Positions 1-9,548 of a stretch of DNA of 64,000 nucleotides are shown one piece after another. The stretch is taken from the NCBI RefSeq assembly GCF_030232265.1, contig NZ_JASPJK010000004.1:1-64000 (forward strand). Reading direction: 5' to 3'. A program made the position numbers and the translations under genes. Within the stretch, counting starts at the first letter, position 1. Each line of letters opens with the position of its first letter. The DNA is from Corynebacterium sp. MSK041 (GTDB taxonomy: Bacteria; Actinomycetota; Actinomycetes; Mycobacteriales; Mycobacteriaceae). The notes beneath the pieces are model-generated. The model made no database searches. It was given only the letters and a program-made list of their open reading frames with translations, and was not told where the DNA came from.

Positions 1-62
1 TGACTCACAATGAACATCCTCTCCTACGGACACAACATCCGTACAAGTTGGGTGTCCACTAA

Positions 63-254
63 ACGAGGGTAACCTCAAACAAGGGACGTGCAATCATCTC
101 GCACTCTGTTTTTGATGATGGAATTGAAGCCACCATTTATAACGTAGCCGCTGAGAAGAACGGCGCGTACGTCAATGTCGTGATCAAAGACGACTCACAG
201 GAATCTATCGACGCCGCCAACGCCACACTCGACCAGGTGCTGGCGCGACTCTAA
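63..254 (+). other. coding-like relic without a start codon
   Basis: This 63-codon open stretch ends in TAA at 252-254 and follows an in-frame TAA at 60-62. It reads like real coding sequence, with G/C-rich third positions and a compact acidic C-terminus ending in LDQVLARL. No ATG, GTG or TTG lies in frame between the two stops. It may be the 3' remnant of a decayed gene, or the end of a gene whose frame was broken near position 60. A separate 20-codon frame starting at ATG 10 ends at 72. I recognise no family. Confidence 0.3.
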
Positions 255-335
255 TCCTGCCCTGGGCGACCGTATCGCTTTTGCCGATGGCTTCTTTCAC
301 GCAGCAGAAGTGGTGCGGTAACGTAGTTATCCGTT

Positions 336-411
336 GCCCTAGTAGCTCAGTGGATAGAGCACGGCTCTCCTAAAGCCGGTGTCGGAGGTTCGATTCCTCT
401 CTGGGGCGCCA
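336..411 (+). tRNA. tRNA-Arg (anticodon CCT)
   Basis: The gene is 76 nt long with an encoded 3' CCA. The acceptor stem GCCCTAG pairs with CTGGGGC with one G-U pair. The anticodon stem CGGCT/AGCCG encloses the loop CTCCTAA, giving anticodon CCT, which reads the arginine codon AGG. The T arm carries GGTTCGATTCC. A strong hairpin terminator follows at once. AGG is normally rare in high-G+C actinobacteria, so this is probably a low-abundance isoacceptor. tRNA genes are common integration points, and the Fic gene next door fits that pattern, although no convincing attachment repeat is visible. Confidence 0.97.
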
Positions 412-414
412 TGT

Positions 415-465
415 GAAGTCTCGAGACATAGTTCCGGTTATGTCTCGGGGCTTCGTTTGTTTTGG
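415..465 (+). terminator. rho-independent terminator of the tRNA-Arg gene
   Basis: A 16-bp stem (415-430 with 439-454), containing two G-U wobbles, encloses an 8-nt loop and is followed by a T-rich tail (GTTTGTTTTGG). It begins four bases after the tRNA CCA end. It lies just beyond the 3' end of the convergent Fic gene and could also limit transcription from that side. Confidence 0.8.
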
Positions 466-473
466 TGCACGGG

Positions 474-1562
474 CTAGACCAACCCGAGGAGCTCGAGTCC
501 CTTCGGCGTTAGTTTCATCTCAAGGGGACGTTTCTTCACCGCAGTGACATAGTGGAGATCTTCTAGTTCTACGACCTGCTCACGGACCGTGTTCCAGGAG
601 CGATTGAGATAATGCTGTAGTTCGTTCATTGCCACCGGTGCATCGGGGCCGAAGAGTTTTGCTTGGCCGAGAATGAAGAGAATTTGGGCTTGGTAATCGG
701 GGAGTTCTTCCTTCATTACCTTCTCACGCAGGGACGAGAGTGATCTCAGCTTCTCCGACAAAGACTCATCTAGTTGTCGTTGGGCATCAGTCAGGATATT
801 GAGCATGCTCATCAGGAAGAAAGTACCCTCACCTCGGTTGAGAGGGACTTCTACCTGCTCGAATGCTTTGTAGTATTTGTTGCGTTGCTGTGAGAATTGG
901 TGAGACATCGATATCGCTGTCGGGGCGGACAGGGCATCGATCAAGGCAAAGGCCAACAGGAAGCGGCCGATGCGCCCGTTGCCGTCGTAGAACGGGTGAG
1001 TGTATTCGAACATGAAGTGCCCCATCAGGGCGTTTACTAGACGGTGGCTATCCGACGTCTGCGCAGCAAGAAAAGTTTTGATTCTTGCCACAATCTCGTC
1101 CTCGTTCGCCGGAGCGGTGTGAATCTGTTTCTGGCCGTCGTGAATCGATACCGAATGCGCACGGAATAGTTGACCATCGGGTTTGTCGGGATTGGCAATC
1201 TCGTTGGTCAGAAGTTCGTCGTAAAGCGATCGAAGCGCTTGAGGCGTTTGAGGGAAGACCGGCTCCTTGTCGCGAGGAAAGAGCAGTGAGGAGTAGAGGG
1301 CTGCCATTTCGCGGAAACGTTTGTGGGCGGTGGTCCGCGGTTCTTTGAGCGCTTCTGCGATTTCCTGTTGTGTCGAGTGGATACCTTCGATGCTGTTTGT
1401 GGCCTTGATTTCTTCAATGAGGAGGCCGTTGAGATAGTGGCTTTTGGCTACGTCTGGGAGCGATGTCCATTTGGGAGCGATGCGTGACTCGTTGTCCCAT
1501 ACTCGTTCAAGCGCTTCCACAACATCGTTTGTATGAACAACAAACAGGGGGTAATCGCCCAC
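474..1562 (-). CDS. Fic-domain protein, probable AMP-transferase with N-terminal inhibitory motif
   Basis: The protein has 362 residues. The Fic core motif HPFYDGNGRIGR lies at residues 189-200, with the catalytic His first and the ATP-phosphate-binding GNGR loop intact. An inhibitory helix motif of the T-x-x-x-E-G type (TNSIEG, 55-60) precedes it, as in class II Fic proteins, where the Glu blocks productive ATP binding until relieved. The C-terminal third (about 285-362) looks like a winged helix, a frequent partner in the Fic/DUF4172 architecture. Fic enzymes usually transfer AMP to hydroxyl side chains of target proteins; the target here is unknown. The gene stands alone between a tRNA and non-coding DNA and looks more A/T-rich than its neighbours, suggesting acquisition. 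Confidence 0.88.
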   Translation of the reverse strand: MGDYPLFVVHTNDVVEALERVWDNESRIAPKWTSLPDVAKSHYLNGLLIEEIKATNSIEGIHSTQQEIAEALKEPRTTAHKRFREMAALYSSLLFPRDKEPVFPQTPQALRSLYDELLTNEIANPDKPDGQLFRAHSVSIHDGQKQIHTAPANEDEIVARIKTFLAAQTSDSHRLVNALMGHFMFEYTHPFYDGNGRIGRFLLAFALIDALSAPTAISMSHQFSQQRNKYYKAFEQVEVPLNRGEGTFFLMSMLNILTDAQRQLDESLSEKLRSLSSLREKVMKEELPDYQAQILFILGQAKLFGPDAPVAMNELQHYLNRSWNTVREQVVELEDLHYVTAVKKRPLEMKLTPKGLELLGLV

Positions 1563-1707
1563 ATTGAAGTCCCACGTGAGTGTCGACGGCGAGGAAAGTC
1601 GCAGCTCGTGCTGCTCTTGAGCTATTTTTCACCGTTTTGGTGGCTATGAAAGACCTGTTTTAGCTGCTTGTAGTGGGTCATGGCGCGATATTCCCAGGTG
1701 GTTCGAT

Positions 1708-1795
1708 TGCAATTTAGAGACCCATCTTAAGCCTCTATCTTTCAAAAAGCGCGATTTTTGAAAGATAGAGCGCCGTTCGCGCGCTGTAAATTGCA
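1708..1795. repeat. nested inverted repeat between the Fic gene and the mycoredoxin gene
   Basis: An inner perfect 16-bp inverted repeat (1733-1748 with 1755-1770) encloses the 6-nt loop GCGCGA. An outer 9-bp pair, TGCAATTTA at 1708-1716 and TAAATTGCA at 1787-1795, surrounds it. The rest of the 253-base gap 1563-1815 shows no gene. Seen directly: the symmetry. Inferred: a transcript-end structure for the minus-strand cysQ-mycoredoxin operon, or a remnant of a small mobile element. The usual T-run after a terminator stem is missing. Confidence 0.6.
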
Positions 1796-1815
1796 GTGGT
1801 TCAAACTCAGGTCTA

Positions 1816-2103
1816 CTAGCTCAGATCCGCGAGCTTGGCTAGCACGTCAGCGGCCGGCGGGTTGGTAGCGTGGGGGCCGTCGGAGTAGAGGACGGTGGGC
1901 ACGATGCGGTTGCCGTCGTTGACCGACTTGATCCACTCGTCAGCGTCCACGCCAGGTGCTTCGACGTCAACGATCTCCACTGCGCCTTCGGGCAGTTTCG
2001 CGCGGCGCAGATCCGCGATGAGGCCGGTGCAGTACGGGCACCAAGACGTGGCGAAGACGGTGACGGGTGCTGTCGTCTCAGGGGTTTCAGGGGTGTTAGC
2101 CAC
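1816..2103 (-). CDS. mrx1: mycoredoxin (glutaredoxin-like, CPYC)
   Basis: This 95-residue protein has the thioredoxin fold and a CPYC redox motif at residues 22-25. The IVPTVL segment near 67-72 carries the cis-proline that closes the active site. Mycoredoxins reduce mixed disulfides between proteins and mycothiol, the actinobacterial glutathione substitute; that role is family knowledge. It is the last gene of the minus-strand run cysQ-thyA-folA-mycoredoxin, starting five bases after the folA stop codon. Its N-terminus has a Thr/Pro-rich extension of about 12 residues, so a slightly later start cannot be excluded. Confidence 0.88.
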   Translation of the reverse strand: MANTPETPETTAPVTVFATSWCPYCTGLIADLRRAKLPEGAVEIVDVEAPGVDADEWIKSVNDGNRIVPTVLYSDGPHATNPPAADVLAKLADLS

Positions 2104-2108
2104 GGGGG

Positions 2109-3422
<1,314 letters not shown>

Positions 3423-3426
<4 letters not shown>

Positions 3427-4196
3427 TTTACAATTCCCTCGTAGCTGCCGTGCTCTTCCTTGTAGGTGGCAGCATGTTCCAAAATTTCGTCGGCGATTTC
3501 CGGGCGGCAGATCAACAAATCAGGAATATACGTGTCTTTATTGTTGAAGCGTACTTCCGAGCCATCCAGCCTTGTCGCGTGAAGGCCAGCTGCCTTAGCG
3601 ACGCCCACCGGCGCCGCCTGATCCCACTCATACTGCCCACCCGCGTGGATGTATGCGTCGTAGTCACCGAGCAGAACGTGCATCGCCTTCGCGCCCGCCG
3701 AACCGATGCCGGCGGCCTCGAATCCCATCTTCTCGGCCACGTACTTGGCCACCGCGGGCGGCCGGTTGTGGGACAGTGCGATCTTCCGGGACAGCGGGCC
3801 CGACACGTGGCGCACGTCGGAGGACTTAAACACCACGCCCAGATCCGGCAGGCCCACCGCCGCATGGATCGGGACGCCGTCTTCTACCAGCGCAATGTGC
3901 ACTGCCCAGTCTTGCCGGCCAGTGGCGAATTCCTTCGTGCCATCCAGCGGATCCACGATCCACACTCGGGTGCAGTCCAAGCGCGACAGGTCATCCACCG
4001 CTTCCTCCGATAGGAAGCCATCCTCCGGGCGGTGCTGCTCCAGCACGCGAGCGATCCAGTTCTGAGCCAAGTCATCGCCCGCCTCACCGAGCTCCCGGCC
4101 CCGCAGCAGGCCGACGCCACGAATTCCCTTCAGGATCTCGCCTGTTCCTTGCGCAATGAGGTTGGTCAACCGTGAGTCCGAATACGTTGCCGTCAT
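3423..4196 (-). CDS. cysQ: CysQ-type 3'(2'),5'-bisphosphate nucleotidase / inositol-phosphatase family
   Basis: The 257-residue protein belongs to the lithium-sensitive, metal-dependent phosphatase superfamily. It carries SEE (63-65) and the DPLDGT metal motif (82-87), plus a C-terminal [14 protein letters not shown] block with the third metal ligand. Corynebacterial and mycobacterial relatives next to thyA are assigned to CysQ, which dephosphorylates PAP from sulfate assimilation; some members also act on fructose-1,6-bisphosphate or inositol phosphate. It is the first gene of the operon with thyA, folA and the mycoredoxin. Upstream (4197-4320) no clear promoter stands out. Confidence 0.85.
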
Positions 4197-4323
4197 GGCC
4201 TAGACCTTACCGCTTCTCGAGGTATGCCGTAGTTGTGTGGGGGCGCGGTGACGCGTTCTCTGGGTGGCTTGCTTCGTCTGAGTGCTTGCTGGTTAGCCTC
4301 GGCTGAGCCGCTGCCCTGCAAAG

Positions 4324-4365
4324 TGCAATGAATCAACTGCAATGAATGAAGTGCAATGAATCGAG
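4324..4365. repeat. three tandem 14-bp direct repeats
   Basis: The decamer TGCAATGAAT occurs at 4324, 4338 and 4352, exactly 14 bp apart, each followed by a variable four-base tail (CAAC, GAAG, CGAG). The array lies in the 357-base non-coding gap between divergent cysQ and lhr. A period of 14 bp is not a whole number of helical turns, so the copies would face different sides of the DNA. It could be a slippage product or a binding-site cluster. Confidence 0.7.
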
Positions 4366-4463
4366 TGGAAGGGGCCGTCAGCAATTTCTTGCGGTGGCGC
4401 CACCTGGCTTATTTGAAAACGTTTATTGGGGTTTGCGTTGTGGGGGGGGGTGGAGCGAGGCGG

Positions 4464-4533
4464 GAACATAACACTTAACTTCCCACATAACATCCCACAA
4501 GTGTTATGTAGTGGGAAGTTAGGTGTTATGTTC
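4464..4533. promoter_or_regulatory. palindromic array of ACATAACA octamers upstream of lhr
   Basis: Two 23-bp arms (4464-4486 and 4511-4533) are complementary at 22 positions. The interval between them contains a second inverted pair, ATAACA at 4487 and TGTTAT at 4502. As a result the octamer ACATAACA occurs twice on the plus strand (4466, 4485) and twice inverted (4502, 4524). The cluster ends 20 bases before the GTG start of lhr. This looks like an operator array for a dimeric regulator, but I match it to no known corynebacterial box; a MITE-like remnant is the alternative. Confidence 0.55.
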
Positions 4534-4553
4534 TTCCCGGTTAAGGTGAACAC

Positions 4554-7500
4554 GTGTCTGACAACCCTTCCAACCACTCCGTGAGCGGGGATTCTGGTCG
4601 CGTGCTCGACCGCTTCCACCCGCAGGTGGCAACGTGGTTCGAGGAAGTGTTCGCCGCGCCGACCCCAGTGCAGGAGCAGGCGTGGCAATCGATCTCGGAG
4701 GGGGAGAACACCCTCGTCGTTGCCCCGACTGGTTCCGGTAAGACACTCGCGGCGTTTTTGTGGTCGCTCAATTCGATGGTGAATCGCGCCGGGCAGCAAG
4801 CACTGCATTTCGACGACAATGTGGCTCTCCAGCGAAGCTCTCAAGGGACGCGCGCTGGCGTCAAAGTTCTGTACATCTCCCCGCTGAAAGCCCTGGGCGT
4901 CGACGTGGAGAACAACCTGCGCGCGCCACTCACCGGAATTGCCCGTGTGGCACAACGCATGGGGTTGGACATGCCGGATGTTTCGGTGGCGGTGCGCTCC
5001 GGCGATACCCCGCAGGCGGAACGCAACCGGCAGACGCGTAAGCCGCCGGACATTCTCATCACCACGCCGGAGAGTCTCTACCTGATGCTCACTTCCAAGG
5101 CAGCGGGAATCCTGAAGACGGTGGATACCGTCATCGTCGATGAGATCCACGCACTCGCGGGAACGAAGCGTGGTGTGCATTTGGCGTTGTCGCTGGAGAG
5201 GCTTCGTCGACAAGCAGGAAACTTCCAGCGCATCGGCCTGTCCGCGACGGTGAGGCCGCTCGACGCGGTGGCGAATTTCTTGGGCGAGCGCACCACGATC
5301 GTGAACCCGCCCGCGGAGAAGAAGTGGCAGCTTGACGTGCACGTGCCCGTCCCTGACATGAGCGACCTGCCCGTGCCGGAAGAGGGCTCGCCGATCGGGG
5401 GAGCGGTTATCAGCGTTGACTTGGACCTCGACGCCCCACCACCCACCCCAGGGCAGTCCTCGATCTGGCCACACATTGAGGCACAGCTGTACCGGGAGGT
5501 CATGGCGCATCAGTCGACGATTGTGTTTGTGAACTCCCGCCGTACCGCAGAGCGCTTAACCAGCCGGCTCAATGAGATCTGGGCGGCGGAGCACGACCCG
5601 GAGGCTCTCAGCCCGCAAACAAGGCGACCGCCGGCGCAGCTCATGAAAGCAGCAGACGTTGCTGGCAAAGCCACGCCCGTTATTGCGCGGGCGCACCACG
5701 GCTCCGTGTCCAAAGAGGAGCGCAAGACCACGGAGACCGCGCTGAAGGAGGGCACGCTTAAAGCGGTGGTGTCCACCAGCTCGCTGGAGCTGGGCATCGA
5801 TATGGGTGCGGTGGACCTAGTCGTGCAGGTGGAATCCCCACCATCGGTGGCATCCGGCCTACAGCGCGTGGGACGCGCCGGGCACTCAGTGGGTGCAGTT
5901 TCCGAAGGCTCGTTTTATCCCAAGCACCGCTCTGACCTAGTGCAAACAGCAGTGACTGTTCCCCGTATGCGGCAGGGGCTCATCGAGGAGCTGCACACCC
6001 CGAAGAGTCCACTGGATGTGCTTGCCCAGCAAACTGTCGCGGCCGTCGCGGTGGAAGACCTGGAGCTGGATGATTGGTACGAAACCGTTACCCGCGCCTG
6101 GCCCTACCGTAATCTCGCCCGCGAAGTCTTCGACGCGGTCATCGACCTGGTCATCGGCATTTACCCCTCCACTGACTTCGCGGAACTGCGTCCCCGCGCA
6201 ATCCTCGACGGCACCACCCTCAAAGCCCGCCCCGGCGCGCAGCGCGTCGCCGTGACCAACGCCGGCACCATCCCGGACAGGGGCATGTTCGGCGTTTTCC
6301 TCGTTGGAAACGAGGAAAAGGGAGCAGCCCCAAGAAGAGTCGGTGAACTCGACGAGGAGATGGTCTACGAGTCCCGCGTCGGTGACGTGTTCACCCTCGG
6401 CGCATCGAGTTGGCGGATTGAGAACATCACCCGCGACCAAGTGCAGGTTAGCCCCGCGCCGGGCCACACGGGTCGCCTGCCGTTCTGGACGGGCGACGCG
6501 CTGGGCAGGCCATACGAACTCGGTCTGGCGCTTGGCGCATTCCGCAGGGAAGCGAAAAGCGATCCCACCATCATCGACGCGAGCCTCGACGAGTACGCCC
6601 ACGACAACCTGCTCAAGTACCTCGACGAACAGGAAGAGGCCACCGGCATCGTGCCGGATGAGAAGACGCTGGTGCTTGAGCGCTTCACGGACGAGCTCGG
6701 GGATTGGCGCGTGGTGCTGCACACGCCGTTCGGTAAGGGAGTCAACGCGGCGTGGGCGCTAGCCACCGGATGGCGGGTCGCCCAAGAGACCGGCATGGAT
6801 GCCCAGGCAGTCGCGGGGGATGACGGGATTGTGTTGCGGTTGCCGCAGGGGGAGAGGGAACCGGATGCGTCGATATTTGCATTTGATGCGGATGAGATCG
6901 CGGACATCGTCACCGAACAGGTAGGCAATTCCGCGCTCTTCGCGTCGCGTTTCCGTGAGTGTGCCGCCCGCGCACTTCTCCTTCCGCGCCGCAACCCGGG
7001 CAAGCGCGCGCCGCTATGGCAGCAGCGTCAACGCGCGGAGCAGCTTCTGGACGTCGCCCGGAACTACCCCTCTTTTCCCATCATCTTGGAGACTGTCCGC
7101 GAGTGTCTCCAGGACGTCTACGACCTGCCCGCGCTGCAAGACGTCATGCGTAACCTGTCCACTCGTCGCCTGCGTGTGGCGGAGGTGACCACGGATCAGC
7201 CGAGCCCGTTCGCTTCAAGCCTGCTGTTCAATTACACCGGCGCGTTCATGTACGAGGGCGACACTCCGCTCGCCGAGAAGCGTGCTGCGGCGCTGGCGCT
7301 CGATCCGTCGTTACTTGCAAAATTGCTGGGCACTGTCGAGTTGCGCGAGCTTCTCGACGCCACCGTGATCCAAGAAGTCGACCACTCCCTCCGCCGTCTG
7401 GGCAAGGCCGAGACCTCCGAACAGTTCGCGGACACGCTGCGCATCGTGGGGCCGGTCCCGGTGGATGAGCTCGCGCAATATACCTCCGTCCCGCGCGTGG

Positions 7501-9248
7501 CACTCCAAGATAGCCTGGGCAAACGCATGATGGCCGTGCGCATCGGCGGCCGCGAGCACCTGGCCCAAGCACTCGATGCGCCTTTGCTTCGCGACGGCCT
7601 CGGCGTCCCCGTCCCACCCGGCATTCCCGCCCAAGTGGCCACCATTCCTGATGCGCTGAGCCAGCTGGTCAGCCGCTGGGTGCGAACCCGCGGGCCGTTT
7701 ACGCTGCGTGATCTTGCTTCTGATTTTGGTCTGTCGGTGGGTTCCTCCTACGAGGCGCTGAAGCACCTCGTAGGAGAGGGCAAGGTCATTGAGGGGCGTT
7801 ACCGCCAGGGCGTTGATGAGCAGGAATACATGGGTGCGGAAGTCCTGCGCATCGTGCGCTCCCGCTCCCTCGCGGCTGCCCGCGCGCAGACCCGCCCCGT
7901 GTCCCAGTCCGCGTTGGGGCGCTTCATACCGGCGTGGCTCAACGTCGCACCAGTTGGTGTTCGGCCTCCTCTCCGCGGGCCGGACGGCGTGTACAGCGTC
8001 ATCGAGCAGCTCGCCGGTGTGCGTCTGCCCGCCAGCGCGTGGGAGTCCATGATCTTGCCCAGGCGGGTTGGTGACTATTCCCCGGAAATGCTCGACGAGC
8101 TCACCTTGTCGGGTGAAGTCCAGATCGTCGGCGCGGGCAAAGCCGGTGCGCGCGACCCGTGGATCATGCTGCTGCCCGCCGACTACGCAGCGCAGCTCAT
8201 CCCCGTGCCGGAAGAACCTCTTCTCAGTCTCACCCAACAGCAGGTGATGGAGAAGCTCAACGTCGGTGGCGGCTACCTCTTCACGGACTTGCTTGGTCCC
8301 GCCAGTGAGGCCATGACCACTGCCGAGGAGCTCCGTGAATCCCTCTGGGACCTCGTTGAAGCCGGACTCATCGCACCGGATTCCTTTGCGCCGATCCGTG
8401 CCCGCCTAGCTGGCGGTAAACACGGCAAAACCGCCCACCGCGCGAAGCGCCGGCCGTCCCGCAGCCGTATCCGCTCTGGACGCACGAGCTTTGCCACGGT
8501 CACCCCACCGGACATGATCGGCCGGTGGGCCGCCACCCCAGCCCCAGATACCGACCCCACGCAGCGCTCTCTCGCGCATGGCGAGGCCTGGCTGGACCGC
8601 TACGGTGTGGTCACCCGCGGCAGCATCGTCGCCGAAGACGTTGTTGGCGGATTTGCCCTTGCCTATAAATCTCTTTCCGGATTCGAAGAAGCCGGAAAGG
8701 CCATGCGCGGCTACCTCGTCGAGGGGCTCGGTGCAGCGCAGTTCTCCACCCCCGCCACCATCGACCGGTTGCGAGGCCACCAGGACTCCGACGACCTCGT
8801 CGGCTGGCCCTCCGGCACGAAAGAACCCAAGGTCTACGTGCTGGCGGCCACTGACCCCGCCAACCCCTACGGCGCTGCACTTCCATGGCCCGAAACCGGT
8901 CCCACGCGCTCAGCCGGAGCGCTCGTCGTGCTTATAGACGGCCTCCTCGCCGCCCACATCACCCGCGGCGGCAAAACCATGACCACCTTCTTCGACGGCT
9001 TCCCCGACGGTACTGGCACCGAAGACGAACTGCTCACCATGGTTGTGAGGGCTCTGACGGATGTGGTGGGGGAGGGCAGGATGGGGGCGGTGAACGTCGA
9101 AAAGCTTAATGGCGAAGCTGCGTTCAAGCTGAAGAATTATGGTGCTGCTGCCTCCCCGCGCGGCGCGAAAATCGGCGGGCGAGCTACCGCGGCACCCAAG
9201 CGACGGGGGAGGAGCATTACGGAAGCGCTCGAGGAGCTTGACCGTTGA
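4554..9248 (+). CDS. lhr: Lhr-type large ATP-dependent DNA helicase
   Basis: This 1564-residue superfamily 2 helicase has Walker A GSGKT at residues 60-64, DEIH at 196-199 and an SAT motif (LSAT) soon after. The helicase C domain contains SSLELGIDMG and the QRVGRAGH motif near residue 440. A long C-terminal half follows, as expected for full-length Lhr. Mycobacterial Lhr is a 3'-to-5' DNA-dependent helicase able to unwind RNA:DNA hybrids, and its gene is DNA-damage induced; a repair role is inferred here. The GTG start is preceded by AAGGTG at good spacing. No LexA box is visible upstream, but an unusual octamer palindrome is. It is the longest gene in the window. Confidence 0.95.
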   Translation: MSDNPSNHSVSGDSGRVLDRFHPQVATWFEEVFAAPTPVQEQAWQSISEGENTLVVAPTGSGKTLAAFLWSLNSMVNRAGQQALHFDDNVALQRSSQGTRAGVKVLYISPLKALGVDVENNLRAPLTGIARVAQRMGLDMPDVSVAVRSGDTPQAERNRQTRKPPDILITTPESLYLMLTSKAAGILKTVDTVIVDEIHALAGTKRGVHLALSLERLRRQAGNFQRIGLSATVRPLDAVANFLGERTTIVNPPAEKKWQLDVHVPVPDMSDLPVPEEGSPIGGAVISVDLDLDAPPPTPGQSSIWPHIEAQLYREVMAHQSTIVFVNSRRTAERLTSRLNEIWAAEHDPEALSPQTRRPPAQLMKAADVAGKATPVIARAHHGSVSKEERKTTETALKEGTLKAVVSTSSLELGIDMGAVDLVVQVESPPSVASGLQRVGRAGHSVGAVSEGSFYPKHRSDLVQTAVTVPRMRQGLIEELHTPKSPLDVLAQQTVAAVAVEDLELDDWYETVTRAWPYRNLAREVFDAVIDLVIGIYPSTDFAELRPRAILDGTTLKARPGAQRVAVTNAGTIPDRGMFGVFLVGNEEKGAAPRRVGELDEEMVYESRVGDVFTLGASSWRIENITRDQVQVSPAPGHTGRLPFWTGDALGRPYELGLALGAFRREAKSDPTIIDASLDEYAHDNLLKYLDEQEEATGIVPDEKTLVLERFTDELGDWRVVLHTPFGKGVNAAWALATGWRVAQETGMDAQAVAGDDGIVLRLPQGEREPDASIFAFDADEIADIVTEQVGNSALFASRFRECAARALLLPRRNPGKRAPLWQQRQRAEQLLDVARNYPSFPIILETVRECLQDVYDLPALQDVMRNLSTRRLRVAEVTTDQPSPFASSLLFNYTGAFMYEGDTPLAEKRAAALALDPSLLAKLLGTVELRELLDATVIQEVDHSLRRLGKAETSEQFADTLRIVGPVPVDELAQYTSVPRVALQDSLGKRMMAVRIGGREHLAQALDAPLLRDGLGVPVPPGIPAQVATIPDALSQLVSRWVRTRGPFTLRDLASDFGLSVGSSYEALKHLVGEGKVIEGRYRQGVDEQEYMGAEVLRIVRSRSLAAARAQTRPVSQSALGRFIPAWLNVAPVGVRPPLRGPDGVYSVIEQLAGVRLPASAWESMILPRRVGDYSPEMLDELTLSGEVQIVGAGKAGARDPWIMLLPADYAAQLIPVPEEPLLSLTQQQVMEKLNVGGGYLFTDLLGPASEAMTTAEELRESLWDLVEAGLIAPDSFAPIRARLAGGKHGKTAHRAKRRPSRSRIRSGRTSFATVTPPDMIGRWAATPAPDTDPTQRSLAHGEAWLDRYGVVTRGSIVAEDVVGGFALAYKSLSGFEEAGKAMRGYLVEGLGAAQFSTPATIDRLRGHQDSDDLVGWPSGTKEPKVYVLAATDPANPYGAALPWPETGPTRSAGALVVLIDGLLAAHITRGGKTMTTFFDGFPDGTGTEDELLTMVVRALTDVVGEGRMGAVNVEKLNGEAAFKLKNYGAAASPRGAKIGGRATAAPKRRGRSITEALEELDR

Positions 9249-9305
9249 CTGTCCCATTAACTGGACGTACGGTGTAGTTACGTTACTACTAGAAGGGGGT
9301 GCGTG

Positions 9306-9548
9306 ATGGCACAGACGATGTCCGCACGAGAGTTCAACCAGGAGCTCAGCAGAGCGAAGCGGGAAGCGCTTGAGAATCCCGTCATCATCACTGACCGTGG
9401 TGCACCATCCCACGTGCTTATGTCCTACGCTGAATATAAGAAACTGACTCGTTCGCCCGAAAGCATCGTGGAAAAACTGCTCATTGATGGCCCGGTTGAC
9501 ACGGATTTTGAGAATGTCGGTCTTGGTCTACGGCCGGTTGAATTCTGA
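9306..9548 (+). CDS. Phd/YefM-family antitoxin
   Basis: The protein has about 80 residues. The N-terminal segment TMSAREFNQELSRAKREA is typical of Phd/YefM dimerisation and DNA-binding domains, followed by PVIITDRGAPSHVLMSYAEY. The C-terminal tail would wrap the toxin. I chose ATG 9306 over the GTG three bases earlier because AGAAGGGGG lies at good spacing. The stop codon shares one base with the toxin start (TGATG), the usual translational coupling in these modules. Members of the family repress their own promoter; a short A/T-rich segment lies at 9265-9290. Confidence 0.88.
   Translation: MAQTMSAREFNQELSRAKREALENPVIITDRGAPSHVLMSYAEYKKLTRSPESIVEKLLIDGPVDTDFENVGLGLRPVEF

Noticed and set aside
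1699..1716. attachment-site duplicate of the tRNA-Arg 3' end beyond the Fic gene
   Set aside because: Only the 9-base word GGTTCGATT is shared with the tRNA T arm; flanking bases differ, and no integrase gene is seen.
4293..5510. 405-codon open frame on the minus strand over the lhr 5' end
   Set aside because: It runs through the octamer palindrome and the conserved helicase motifs of lhr and has no family similarity.
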